Shown: positions 7,829-17,075 of the stretch, piece after piece | How positions within the stretch are numbered: the first letter of the stretch is position 1 | How the letters are laid out: the number at the start of each line of letters is the position of its first letter | From: Kibdelosporangium banguiense | GTDB lineage: Bacteria; Actinomycetota; Actinomycetes; Mycobacteriales; Pseudonocardiaceae | Length of the DNA stretch: 64,000 nucleotides | NCBI RefSeq assembly: GCF_017876405.1 | Contig: NZ_JAGINW010000001.1 | Span: 7,639,203 to 7,703,202 of the forward strand | Reading direction: 5' to 3' | Notes under the pieces: model-generated | Told to the model about the DNA's origin: nothing | The model's input: the letters and a program-made list of their open reading frames with translations, nothing else | Database searches by the model: none | Made by a program: the position numbers and the translations under genes

Positions 7829-10156
7829 ATGCGACGCCCCGCGAGACACTCTCGTTCATCCATATTCCTCAGTGCGCTGCTCATTCTGGCTGCCTCGACG
7901 GTGGTCCAGCCGGCGGCCACCGGCGCCGTCGCGGCATACGACCCGGTGCCGGCCATGCCGCACAACGCCTGCAACAACACAAGCCTGCCGCGTAGCTACG
8001 GCACGAACTTCCCGACACCACGCGATCCGTACGCGTTCGGCTGGTACAACCAGTCCGCGATCGGCTGGCAGGGCAACTGGTACCCAGCCTTCTCGTATCT
8101 GTCGGGTTCGTACTTCGCCCGCGGCGTGCCGACCACGTATGCCCAGGGCGGCACGACCTACTGCGGCGCGATGTACTCGTTCGGCGCCTTCACCTACGGC
8201 CTGTCGGCGGGTCAATCGCCGTCCGCGCAATCGATCCAGTGGACGATGGACTCCGGCTACCTTCCGGCGCTGCGAACCTCGTTCACCCGCAACAATGTCG
8301 CCATCTCGATCACCAACTTCGCCAACCGCGCGGTAATCGGCGGCAACGCTTATGTACTCGCCTACACCCGCGTCTCGGTGACGAACAACGGAACCGGTTC
8401 CGTCACCGTGCCACCGGCCGGATCGGGGCCGAACCTGGTGCGGCTCACTCCGGCCGGGGATGCTGTGGCACCTGGGCAGACCCGTAACCATGACTTCGTC
8501 GCGGCCATCGACCGGTTCGGCACGAACGCGGCCTACCCGTCGACGGCCACGTTGACGTCCTCGGCGCCCAACTACGACACGGCGTATGGCCAGATGGCGG
8601 CGTTCTGGAACGGGCGGATCAACGCCACCGCGCAGCCGTCACTGCCCAACGTGACACTGCCGAACACCGGCCTGGCCAACCCGGGAACCGCGCTGCGCAA
8701 CGCCTATCGTGCGGGCACCGCGTATCACCTGATGGTGCAGGTCGGTAAGGCGCCGTTCTCCGGCCCCAACAACTATGCCTGGCTGCTCAACCATGACGTG
8801 CCCGGCGAACTGGTGGCCAGGTTCACCACCGGCGACTTCAGCGACGCGCAGAACCTGCTGCTCACCGGCCGGGCCTCGGAACGTCCGGGCTTCCCCTCGG
8901 TCGGCGCGAACTGGTACTGGGACGGTGTGTGGAAGACGCCGTGGGCATGGGCGGTCTACCTGATGAAGACCGATGACACCGCGTTCGTCAACGAGTTCTT
9001 CAACGACAACCAGACCCAGTTCGGGCCCAGCCTGCGCACGATGATGCGGACCCATTTGGTGTCCCAGCTGGACACCGACGGGACGCTGAAATCCAATTTC
9101 GACAACGACTCCACCGGAAAGTGGATCCTGTCGAACTACTCCGCGCTCATCGGCCTCGCCTCGTACAAGTACATCGCGACACGGATCGGGCAGACAGCCG
9201 AAGCGCAATGGGCGCAGCAGGCGTACACCAGCCTGCACAACTCGTTGAACACGGTGATCGCCCGCAACCAGCAGGCCAACGGTTTCAACTTCCTGCCATG
9301 CGAGGTGCAGCGCGCGAACACCGCCAACCGCTGCAACACCTTCAACGACGCCAACTGGGCGCAGGCCGGCTGGTCCGGCCAGAACCAGTGGGACACGATG
9401 CTGATGGGCGGCAACCCGCTGTCCGGCGTCGTCGGCGACCCCGCGCAGCTCGATCGTATGTACGCCTGGGGTTTCGGCCGGCTTTCCGGTCGCGTCCCGT
9501 ACCCGTCGATGGGTGCTTTCCCGGGCTACAGCACGGGTTACAACACCGCCTACTCCGAAGGCGGCCTGTACGCCAACCAGTATCGTGACTTGCCCATCAC
9601 CAGTTATGCCTGGCAGGTCCAGAACACCACCGGCGGGCCCAACGCCTGGTGGGAGGCCAACGGCAGCGGCCCCAGCTCCGGCAACATCTGGGCCGGCAAC
9701 CACGCCGGACCGCAGTTCGGCGCGATCCCTTACGCCTGGCCGATCGCCCACCAGCAGCTGGCCCTGATCCGGGCGATCGCGGCCGAGGGCCTGTCGGCTT
9801 CCGGTAGCGGGCCGTACACCTACACCAAACCGCTGTACCTGGGCCGGGGCATTCCGAACACGTGGATCGCCCCTGGGCAGACGGTCGCGGTCAGCAATGT
9901 GACCTCGTCCTACAACGCCGGTTCCGGTGCACGTTCCACCTACGGCGTGTCCTTCAGCACCAGCAGGCCCGGCACCGGCCGGGTGATCACCGTCGATCTG
10001 ACCGGCACCCTGCCCAACGGTCCGATCTACGTTCAGCTGCCGGTGTTCGCCGGCTCGACCGTGACTGCCGTGTCGGGCGGTACCTACAACTCCGCGAACA
10101 GGACGGTGACGGTCACGTCAGGCGCCCGTCAGATCACGATCACACTCAACAACTAG
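7829..10156 (+). CDS. Large secreted protein, probable glycoside hydrolase of the six-hairpin type
   Basis: The 775-residue product has a clear signal peptide (RRPARHSR, hydrophobic core, A-x-A near residue 35) and AAGG-type ribosome-binding bases before the ATG. The mature part is rich in aromatic and asparagine residues. A beta-sandwich-like N-terminal half is followed by helical stretches (WYWDGVWKTPWAWAVYLM, ALIGLASYKYIATRIG, HQQLALIRAIAAEGL) that look like an (alpha/alpha)6 barrel, and a C-terminal beta domain ends TVTSGARQITITL. I infer an extracellular sugar-acting enzyme but did not recognise a specific family or catalytic pair. A strong hairpin ends the gene. Confidence 0.7.
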   Translation: MRRPARHSRSSIFLSALLILAASTVVQPAATGAVAAYDPVPAMPHNACNNTSLPRSYGTNFPTPRDPYAFGWYNQSAIGWQGNWYPAFSYLSGSYFARGVPTTYAQGGTTYCGAMYSFGAFTYGLSAGQSPSAQSIQWTMDSGYLPALRTSFTRNNVAISITNFANRAVIGGNAYVLAYTRVSVTNNGTGSVTVPPAGSGPNLVRLTPAGDAVAPGQTRNHDFVAAIDRFGTNAAYPSTATLTSSAPNYDTAYGQMAAFWNGRINATAQPSLPNVTLPNTGLANPGTALRNAYRAGTAYHLMVQVGKAPFSGPNNYAWLLNHDVPGELVARFTTGDFSDAQNLLLTGRASERPGFPSVGANWYWDGVWKTPWAWAVYLMKTDDTAFVNEFFNDNQTQFGPSLRTMMRTHLVSQLDTDGTLKSNFDNDSTGKWILSNYSALIGLASYKYIATRIGQTAEAQWAQQAYTSLHNSLNTVIARNQQANGFNFLPCEVQRANTANRCNTFNDANWAQAGWSGQNQWDTMLMGGNPLSGVVGDPAQLDRMYAWGFGRLSGRVPYPSMGAFPGYSTGYNTAYSEGGLYANQYRDLPITSYAWQVQNTTGGPNAWWEANGSGPSSGNIWAGNHAGPQFGAIPYAWPIAHQQLALIRAIAAEGLSASGSGPYTYTKPLYLGRGIPNTWIAPGQTVAVSNVTSSYNAGSGARSTYGVSFSTSRPGTGRVITVDLTGTLPNGPIYVQLPVFAGSTVTAVSGGTYNSANRTVTVTSGARQITITLNN

Positions 10157-10164
10157 AACCAGAA

Positions 10165-10205
10165 CTGCCGAGGCCACATCGGACAGTGCTTTGTGGCCTC
10201 GGCAG
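10165..10205 (+). terminator. Hairpin terminator after the secreted hydrolase
   Basis: Perfect 14-bp arms, CTGCCGAGGCCACA and TGTGGCCTCGGCAG, surround a 13-base loop nine bases after the stop codon. There is no T-run, as is common in high-GC actinobacteria. Confidence 0.75.
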
Positions 10206-10231
10206 CCGCGCGGGGACGCTCTTGCGCAGCA

Positions 10232-10264
10232 GCGGATCCCGGGGGTTTATCGCCCGGGATCCGC
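10232..10264. terminator. Second hairpin, probably serving the convergent small gene
   Basis: Perfect 12-bp arms, GCGGATCCCGGG and CCCGGGATCCGC, surround a 9-base loop. It lies 17 bases past the stop of the convergent small secreted-protein gene, so it probably ends that transcript on the minus strand and backs up the first hairpin. Confidence 0.65.
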
Positions 10265-10280
10265 GCCTGTCATTGATCGA

Positions 10281-10631
10281 TCAGCAGGACACCGCACCGT
10301 CGAAACGGGCCGGGAAGCCACGGGTGGAGTCCAGGCGGCCGCCCGGGCCCAGCGTGTAGCAGGCAGTGTCCGGCGCGAACGCCCAGAGGATCTTCGCGTG
10401 GATGGTGTAGGAGCATCGGTTGATGACCCACGCGTGCCGCCCTGAGTGGTCGTAGGACGCGCAGCCCGGCAGGGCGGCTAACACCCCGGCGGACGACGAC
10501 ACGACGGTGCCGGTCGAAGTGTCCTGCGCTTTGGACACCGGAGCGGCGTTGGCCGCCCCGCCGGCCGCCAGCATGCCGCCGACCGCGAGCGCCGTGGCAC
10601 CCAGTCCCAAGGCGATTTTCCGCATGACCAT
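10281..10631 (-). CDS. Small secreted protein with tendamistat-like cysteine pattern
   Basis: The 116-residue product has a signal peptide (MRKIALGLGATALAVGG ... ANA). The ATG at 10631 has a strong AAAGGAGG site; a second ATG two codons on is possible. The mature part has four cysteines with 15, 17 and 24 residues between them. Tendamistat, the Streptomyces alpha-amylase inhibitor, has spacings of 15, 17 and 27 and the same C-Y-x-x-x-P-G element after the third cysteine (here CYTLGPGG). The amylase-binding W-R-Y of tendamistat is replaced here by G-R-H. I infer the same fold (PF01356-like) but not necessarily amylase inhibition. Confidence 0.6.
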   Translation of the reverse strand: MVMRKIALGLGATALAVGGMLAAGGAANAAPVSKAQDTSTGTVVSSSAGVLAALPGCASYDHSGRHAWVINRCSYTIHAKILWAFAPDTACYTLGPGGRLDSTRGFPARFDGAVSC

Positions 10632-11016
10632 TGTTGCCTCCTTTGTTGCACCGATGCGGGGCATGGAAGCGGGTAAATCGCACGGACTCGACGAAAAGTT
10701 CCCCCAAGACACGCGATCCTGCCCCCAGTCGCGGTAACGGCGCACCCCCAATGTGCGTCGCCTGCTTCCGCGGCACCCCTGTCAAACCGTGAGCCGGTTT
10801 GGCTGTCAGTAAGCATGCATCCCTCGCGGCCCGGAGTCAGCACGGCGCCTGTCGCCTTGACGCAAGGGAGCCAGACGACGCCGCGGACCAGACTGATTGG
10901 CATGCCACGACACGAATCTGCTGGAAGGCCGGGGTTGTGCTCGGTAGCCTGAATACCTGAGCGCATTCACCGGAAGCCGTGCTTCAGGGGGACGCGGTCA
11001 AGGGTGGGGGTAGAAG
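10632..11016. other. 385-bp divergent intergenic region
   Basis: No gene is apparent. It holds the promoters of the small secreted-protein gene (minus) and the XRE/TPR gene (plus). The only structure I noted is a 6-bp inverted repeat, AAACCG-TGAGC-CGGTTT, at 10784-10800. Confidence 0.6.
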
Positions 11017-12336
11017 ATGACTGAGCAGCCTGCGACTTTCGGCACGGAACTGCGGCGGCGCCGGATGGCGGCCGGGCTGTCGCTTGCCGTGTTCGCCAGG
11101 CAGGTCCATTACAGCAAGGGTTATCTCGGCAAGATCGAGACCGGGGACAAGTCGCCGGGCGCCGACCTCGCGCGGCGCTGCGACGCGGTCCTTGGGGCGG
11201 GCGGCCAGTTGGTCGCCCTGTTCGTCCGGGACCAGTCCAGAGAGCAAGCCCAATCGCCGATGGCCGAGGCCAAGCAGGACGGCGAGGTATGGGTGATGAG
11301 CATGGAACCGGACGGCACCAGCCGGCTGATCCCGATGCGTCGCCGGGATGCGTTCGCTGTGGGTGCGTCCTCGTTGCTGGGCGTGAGTCTGGGCACGCAG
11401 AGCATGTCGGCCGCGGCACCGCAGGACGGGACGATCGCGGCATTCCGGTCGCTGTTCGAACAGACCCGGCAGTTAGGCCAGATCGCGGGCCCTGGCGTGG
11501 TTCTGCCCACTGTCATCGCCCAGACCCACACGCTGCGCGGCATGGCAGGCACGGCTTCCCCTGCCGCCCGTGGAGAACTGCTGAGACTGGCCGCTCGCTA
11601 CGCGGAGTACGCCGGGTGGATGACCCAGGAGGCCGGTGACGACCGCGGATCGCTGTGGTGGACGCGTGCGGCGGTCGATCTGGCCACCGCGGCCGGCGAT
11701 ACCCAACTGGCCACGTTCGCCCTGATCCGGCAGGCGTTGATCACGTTGTACCGGGACGATGCCGCAGGCACCATCGATCTGGCGCAGCAGGCCCAGGCCG
11801 ATCCGCGAACGCCGCCGCGTATCCGTGGACTGGCGGCGTTACGAGAAGCTCAAGGGCACGCCCTGGCCTGTGATCCCGACCAGTGTCAGCGGGCGCTCGA
11901 CCGCGCCGAGGAGTTGCTGGCCAGAGCCAGAGAAGACGCCGATGACACCGCTGACGGCTTGAAACTCGGCTCGGCGTCGGTGAGCGGTCCGGGTTTGCAC
12001 GCGATGGTGGCCGGTTGGTGCCTGCATGACCTTGGCCGCTGTGAACAGGCGGGCGAATTGCTTGACCAGCAACTGGCTCTCGTCCCGGAGACCGCTCGCC
12101 GGGTGCGGGCCCGATTCGGAGCCCGCCGGGCCCTGGCCTATGCCACAGCGGGCGAAGTCGACCACGCCTGCGCCCTGGCGCACCAGACGCTCAGCAGCGC
12201 GGAAGCCGTGGACTCGGCCACCATCCGCGTGGACTTGCGCCGGTTGGCCCGCGCACTTGTTCGCTGGCATACGCATCAGCCGGTGCGCGAGCTGTATCCG
12301 AGACTCAACGAGACACTGCGCACATCGATCACCTGA
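11017..12336 (+). CDS. XRE family regulator with TPR-like C-terminal region
   Basis: The 439-residue product has an N-terminal helix-turn-helix (TELRRRRMAAGLSLAVFARQVHYSKGYLGKIETG), an unstructured link, then an all-helical region of about 300 residues with TPR-like repeats (ALIRQALITLYRDDAAGTIDLAQQA; LAALREAQGHALA; ARALVRWH). This layout is common in Pseudonocardiales regulators thought to bind small molecules or peptides. It sits 90 bases upstream of the TIR-STAND gene on the same strand and could control it. The ATG follows GGTAGAAG. Confidence 0.85.
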   Translation: MTEQPATFGTELRRRRMAAGLSLAVFARQVHYSKGYLGKIETGDKSPGADLARRCDAVLGAGGQLVALFVRDQSREQAQSPMAEAKQDGEVWVMSMEPDGTSRLIPMRRRDAFAVGASSLLGVSLGTQSMSAAAPQDGTIAAFRSLFEQTRQLGQIAGPGVVLPTVIAQTHTLRGMAGTASPAARGELLRLAARYAEYAGWMTQEAGDDRGSLWWTRAAVDLATAAGDTQLATFALIRQALITLYRDDAAGTIDLAQQAQADPRTPPRIRGLAALREAQGHALACDPDQCQRALDRAEELLARAREDADDTADGLKLGSASVSGPGLHAMVAGWCLHDLGRCEQAGELLDQQLALVPETARRVRARFGARRALAYATAGEVDHACALAHQTLSSAEAVDSATIRVDLRRLARALVRWHTHQPVRELYPRLNETLRTSIT

Positions 12337-12425
12337 CCTGGACCGCTTGCCACTCCGGGACATTGCTGCCAGCCTCGACACTGTGAGCGACGACCCATCA
12401 CGTCACGGTGCTCAGGGGAGATCGC

Positions 12426-15400
12426 GTGGGTGGTGTATTCATCAACTACCGCACCGGAGACGGCGAGTTCGCCGCGACGCTGATCACGAGGGTGCTCGTG
12501 GCGCAGTTCGGTCTCCAGCACGTCTTCCTGGCCAGCAGGTCGATCCGCCCCGGTGAGGATTTCGCGCAGAAGATCCTGGAACGGCTGCGGCAGTCCGACG
12601 TCCTGCTGGCCGTGATCGGAGCGCGCTGGCTCAGCACCGACCAGCAACAGCGCCGTAGGGTCGACGCACCCGACGACTGGGTGCACAAGGAGATCGCGGA
12701 GGCGTTCCGGCACGGCCTGCGGGTCATCCCGGTGTTCCTCGATCATGCTGTCGGGCTGTCCGAGCGTGATCTCCCGGCCGACCTCGCTCCGTTGGCGCGC
12801 TGCCAGTTCCTGCGGCTGAGCCACCGCAACGACACCCGTGACCTCGCCCGTCTGGTCGACGAGTTGGGCGACCTCGTGCCAGGGCTCGTGCTCAACCGGG
12901 TCTTCACCACCGTTTCCTCGCCGGACGCGAACCTTGAACCCAGCGCGTGGTTGCGTACCGAGTACCAAATGGTCCCGTTCGGCGGACGGAAGACTGAACT
13001 CGCTGACCTGAAGGCCTGGATCGGCTCGCCGAAGGCAGTGTCCGCACATCTGGTCACCGGGCCGACCGGGCAAGGCAAGACCCGTCTTGCCCAGCAGCTG
13101 TGCCAGGACCTGACGGCAGAGGGCTGGGTCGCAGGCGCGATCCACGACAACGCCGCCATCGCCGACCTGACCAACCTCGGCAGGATCGACAGCCCGCTAC
13201 TGGTGGTCGTCGACAACGCCGAAGTCCGTTTCGAGCAGATCTATGCCCTGGCCGCCGCGTTGACTCAGCGCTCGCCCACGTCCTCGCCCGCACGGCTGCT
13301 GTTGCTCAGCCGGGACACGGGAGAATGGTTGCGCCGGCTGCGCGTCGATACCGATGATCGCGTCAGCACACTGTTCCGTGCGTTGGACGAGCACCCGCTT
13401 GCCCCGTTGGCGGGGACCCAAGCCGAGCGGCGCAAGGAGTTCCTACGCGTGGCGGCCGCGTACACCGGTCATCTCCGGGTACCGGCCGTTGACCACGCGC
13501 CTCCGTCCGATTTGGACCACCCGCGGTACGCGTCCGTCCGCACCATCCACGCCGCCGCGCTGCTTACAGTGCTCATCGAGCACACTGGGAACGGATCCGT
13601 GCCATCCCCGGATCCCGAACTCCACCGCGCGGCTCGGCCTGAGTCCCCGTACCGCGGGTTGCAGCCGTTCCAGGAAAAGGACGCCCGGTTCTTCCACGGC
13701 CGTGACCCGCAGATCCGCCAGCTCAGCGCCCTGATGGAGCAACACCGCATGGTGCTGGTCACGGGGGCGTCGGGCAGTGGGAAGTCGTCGCTCGTGCGGG
13801 CAGGCGTATTTCCCTTGCTACGACAGCAAAATATCGCGTTGGCGACGTTGCGGCCGACCGTCGGCGCCGAACCACGGGAACTCCTCGCGCGTGCGATGAC
13901 ACCAGTCCTGGGACACGAACCGAGCCGGGACATCACGGTGCTGGCCGACGAGATCATTGACAAGGTGGGGCATCTGGTCCTGTTCGTCGACCAGTTCGAA
14001 GAACTCGTCGACGCAGACTCGGACGCGGCAAGGCAACTGCTCGAAGTCGTGGCAGCGTTGCTGCGGGCAGCGCCTGCACGGCCTGCCACGACACCGGCAC
14101 TGCGAGCTGTGTTCACCGGACGTTTCGCCGACCTCGGCGAAGTGCTCCCCGCCGATCTTGACCCGGAGTTGCACACCATGCCGCTGCCCAGGATGGGACC
14201 GGCCGAACTCCGGGCGGCGATCATAGGCCCTGAGGACATTCCGCTGGTGTCCTTCGAACCGGGCCTGGTCGACCGGATCATCGCCGACGCCATGGACTCT
14301 CCCGGTCAGCTGCCGCTTGTGGAGTTCGCGTTGACGCGGCTGTGGGAGCCCCGGCAAGGCGGCGGCATGCTCACCCACCGCATGTACGACGACCAGGGTG
14401 GCGTAGCCGGGCCGCTGGCGTCCTACGCGCAAGAGATCTACGAGCGGCAACTGTTGCCGGATGAGCAGAAGCTCGCCGAGCGGCTGCTGGTCCAACTGGC
14501 CCGGCCAGGCGACGACGGGACCTTCGCGGTCACCCCGGCCCGGCTCGACCAGCTCGATCCCGCCTCGGGCGCGCTGGCTAGAATGCTCGCCAAGCACCAT
14601 CTGGTGGTACTCCGGGACGATCCCGGACAGCCGGAGGTCGTCCTGGCACACGAAGCCCTGGTCCAGCGATGGCCGCGACTGCGGGAATGGCTGCTGGCCG
14701 CCAGGGATTTCCGGTCATGGCAGGAACAACTCCGGATCGCGCTCGGCCAGTGGCAACGGTCCAATCGGGACAACAGCACGCTGTTGCGTGGCATACCCCT
14801 TGCCACAGCACAGGATTGGCTCGCTGAACACCCGTCCGGGCTCACCGGCGACGAGCGCGGCTACATCACCGCCAGCCGCGCCCATGAGCGCCGGGGAGTA
14901 CGCCGTTGGCGCACGATCACCGCGCTGATCGGCGTGCTCGCGGTGGTGGCGACCACGTCCGCTGCCCTGGCCATCAACCGTAACGAAGAGCTCTCCGATC
15001 AGTTGCGGCGTGTGGCGGCGGCTTCACTGGGGCAGGAGTCCATGCGGCGCAGCGATACGAGCCCGTTGACCGCCCTGCAGCTCGCCCAGGCAGCCTGGCA
15101 TCACGACCAGTCGAGGCCAGAGGCATACGCGGCACTGTTGCGGCAGTACCTCAAGTACACCGGAGTCGAGGAGATCCGCTCGGGACTCTGGTCCGGGACC
15201 GTGAACTCGGTCGCCACCACCGATGACGGCCAGGTGACAGCCGTGGCCGAGGATGACGGCAAGATCACCGTCTGGACCGGCTTGTTCGGCGCCACACCGC
15301 AACGCTGGTTCGTAGCCGCCATTCCCACCCAGCGCGGACTACTGCTGAGCCCGGACGGCCGTTGGCTGGTGGTCGTCGGCGAACGGGGGAGTGTCACGCT

Positions 15401-17075
15401 CTGGGACATCAGCCAGCGCGGCACTCCGCTCCCGCTTCGGTCTGCGGATCAGCCGAATCTGGGTGAGATCGTCGAGGCTCGCAGTGCGCGTTTCTCGGCG
15501 GACGGACGGTCTCTGGTCGTGACACTGCAGCGGCGCAAGCGAACCGAAACCGTTCCTACGAACATGGTCGAGGCCTGGGACGTCACGAGCCGCCAGCAGT
15601 CGGCCACGACCTTCACCCCGGCACCGGGGTTGACGGATCTCGTTGTACGACAGGTCGAACCGGACACCAACGCGGCGTGGTTCATCGAGTACCAGCCTGA
15701 CGGAACGCGCCGCAACATCCACCGCGACCTGGCCACAGGTGCCGAACTGCAGGAGACTCCAGCCGACAGTCCCGGCCGCACTGACTTCAGCGGCCGGTAC
15801 ACGATCGTCGGCCGAAGTTCTACAAAGGACTCCTTTCAGCAGCTCGACCTGCTCGATCTGCGCACCGGCCGGTCCTACGCGGTCCAGGCTCCGCCTCTCG
15901 CGCAGCAGCAAGCCAACGACTTCGGCGGGCACAGCACAGGAAATCTCATGGTGATCGCCGGCGAGTCCGGCGCGCCCACGGTCTTTGCGCTGAGCAACGG
16001 TGCCCTGCTCCGGCTACGGGCGCCAACCGCGATCGACGCCACCGCGAAGCCGAACCTGTCCAGGCAACCCGCTGCCACGGCCCTGAGCCCTGACGGCCGG
16101 AGCCTGGCGACACTCACCGAAGAATCGTCAGATGGCCACTTCGGACTGTCGGTAATGGATACCACGACCCGGCGGACGATCGCCGGACCTCCGGCAACGG
16201 CAGGCAGTCTGAACCTTGGCGGCCGTCCCCGGATCAGCTTCATGCCCGACGGCAGGCAGATCCTGGCAGTGGGCGACTCCGGAATGCTGACGGTTTTCCT
16301 GACTTCCGATCTCAGTGTGGTGCGCACGATGTCGGTGGCCACCGACCCGCTCCCGATCAATCCTCCGCCGGCCACCTGGCTCATCCCGATCACCGACGAG
16401 GAGTTCGCGGTTCTCCGCAACAGCGACGTGACGGTGTGGCGGATCAGCACCGGTGAGCTGGTGACTACGCAGAACCTGCATGTCACTGACGAGGTGCAGG
16501 TCGCCGGAGACCAGGTCGCGGCGATGCCGTGGCCCGCCCGGCCCAGGCACGTGGTGACCACGTCCACGACCGGCGTTCAACTGTGGGCGCTGAGCGAAAG
16601 CGCGCCCGTCAAGACCTTCGTGTCCCAGGCGGGCCATCTGGCACCGGCGATCCTGACGGAATCCGCCGGACCACGGATCGCGGTGCACTACAAGGACGTC
16701 GGGCAACTGCAGATCTGGAACCCGGAGCAGGACGAGACACGGCCGCCGGCCATTCCCGTGCCCGGCGACCAGACGCCGTTGGCGTTAGTCCCTGGCAACC
16801 GGCTGCTTACCGCGTCCGGCGATGGTGACCTGCACATCTGGGATCTCGACGTCGGCGACCGCATCGCGGAGTTCCGCGCACCGAACTCGCCGGTGGGCTG
16901 GTCACGGCACAACGACACCCTCACAGCGGAGACCAGCCAGGGCCCGCTGACCATCGACATGGACCCGCGACGCTGGATCGAGCAGCTGTGCCGGATCAAC
17001 AACCGCGACTACACGCCGCAGGAAAGCGAACTCCTGCCGTCCGGTGCCGACCACATTGCCCCGTGCTCGTCATGA
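12426..17075 (+). CDS. TIR domain / double P-loop STAND NTPase / transmembrane / beta-propeller protein
   Basis: The start is the GTG at 12426, with AGGGGAG before it; the product is 1549 residues. Residues 2-130 form a TIR domain (VFINYRTGDGEFAA, DVLLAVIGARWLS) that keeps WVHKE with Glu89, the position of the NAD-cleaving glutamate in SARM1. Next comes an NTPase segment with P-loop GPTGQGKT (212-219) and LLVVVDNAE, then an nSTAND1 domain starting SPYRGLQPF with P-loop GASGSGKS (447-454) and Walker B LVLFVDQFEE. A membrane segment lies near 829-850, and about 700 residues of WD40-like propeller follow (SPDGRWLVVVG ... VTLWDI). I infer a sensor-effector that depletes NAD on sensing a ligand. 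The ligand and its link to phage defence are unproven. Confidence 0.9.
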   Translation: MGGVFINYRTGDGEFAATLITRVLVAQFGLQHVFLASRSIRPGEDFAQKILERLRQSDVLLAVIGARWLSTDQQQRRRVDAPDDWVHKEIAEAFRHGLRVIPVFLDHAVGLSERDLPADLAPLARCQFLRLSHRNDTRDLARLVDELGDLVPGLVLNRVFTTVSSPDANLEPSAWLRTEYQMVPFGGRKTELADLKAWIGSPKAVSAHLVTGPTGQGKTRLAQQLCQDLTAEGWVAGAIHDNAAIADLTNLGRIDSPLLVVVDNAEVRFEQIYALAAALTQRSPTSSPARLLLLSRDTGEWLRRLRVDTDDRVSTLFRALDEHPLAPLAGTQAERRKEFLRVAAAYTGHLRVPAVDHAPPSDLDHPRYASVRTIHAAALLTVLIEHTGNGSVPSPDPELHRAARPESPYRGLQPFQEKDARFFHGRDPQIRQLSALMEQHRMVLVTGASGSGKSSLVRAGVFPLLRQQNIALATLRPTVGAEPRELLARAMTPVLGHEPSRDITVLADEIIDKVGHLVLFVDQFEELVDADSDAARQLLEVVAALLRAAPARPATTPALRAVFTGRFADLGEVLPADLDPELHTMPLPRMGPAELRAAIIGPEDIPLVSFEPGLVDRIIADAMDSPGQLPLVEFALTRLWEPRQGGGMLTHRMYDDQGGVAGPLASYAQEIYERQLLPDEQKLAERLLVQLARPGDDGTFAVTPARLDQLDPASGALARMLAKHHLVVLRDDPGQPEVVLAHEALVQRWPRLREWLLAARDFRSWQEQLRIALGQWQRSNRDNSTLLRGIPLATAQDWLAEHPSGLTGDERGYITASRAHERRGVRRWRTITALIGVLAVVATTSAALAINRNEELSDQLRRVAAASLGQESMRRSDTSPLTALQLAQAAWHHDQSRPEAYAALLRQYLKYTGVEEIRSGLWSGTVNSVATTDDGQVTAVAEDDGKITVWTGLFGATPQRWFVAAIPTQRGLLLSPDGRWLVVVGERGSVTLWDISQRGTPLPLRSADQPNLGEIVEARSARFSADGRSLVVTLQRRKRTETVPTNMVEAWDVTSRQQSATTFTPAPGLTDLVVRQVEPDTNAAWFIEYQPDGTRRNIHRDLATGAELQETPADSPGRTDFSGRYTIVGRSSTKDSFQQLDLLDLRTGRSYAVQAPPLAQQQANDFGGHSTGNLMVIAGESGAPTVFALSNGALLRLRAPTAIDATAKPNLSRQPAATALSPDGRSLATLTEESSDGHFGLSVMDTTTRRTIAGPPATAGSLNLGGRPRISFMPDGRQILAVGDSGMLTVFLTSDLSVVRTMSVATDPLPINPPPATWLIPITDEEFAVLRNSDVTVWRISTGELVTTQNLHVTDEVQVAGDQVAAMPWPARPRHVVTTSTTGVQLWALSESAPVKTFVSQAGHLAPAILTESAGPRIAVHYKDVGQLQIWNPEQDETRPPAIPVPGDQTPLALVPGNRLLTASGDGDLHIWDLDVGDRIAEFRAPNSPVGWSRHNDTLTAETSQGPLTIDMDPRRWIEQLCRINNRDYTPQESELLPSGADHIAPCSS

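Noticed and set aside
14438..14845. Possible break in the TIR-STAND gene suggested by other open frames
   Set aside because: The main frame is continuous from 12426 to 17075 with domains in the right order; no frameshift is needed.
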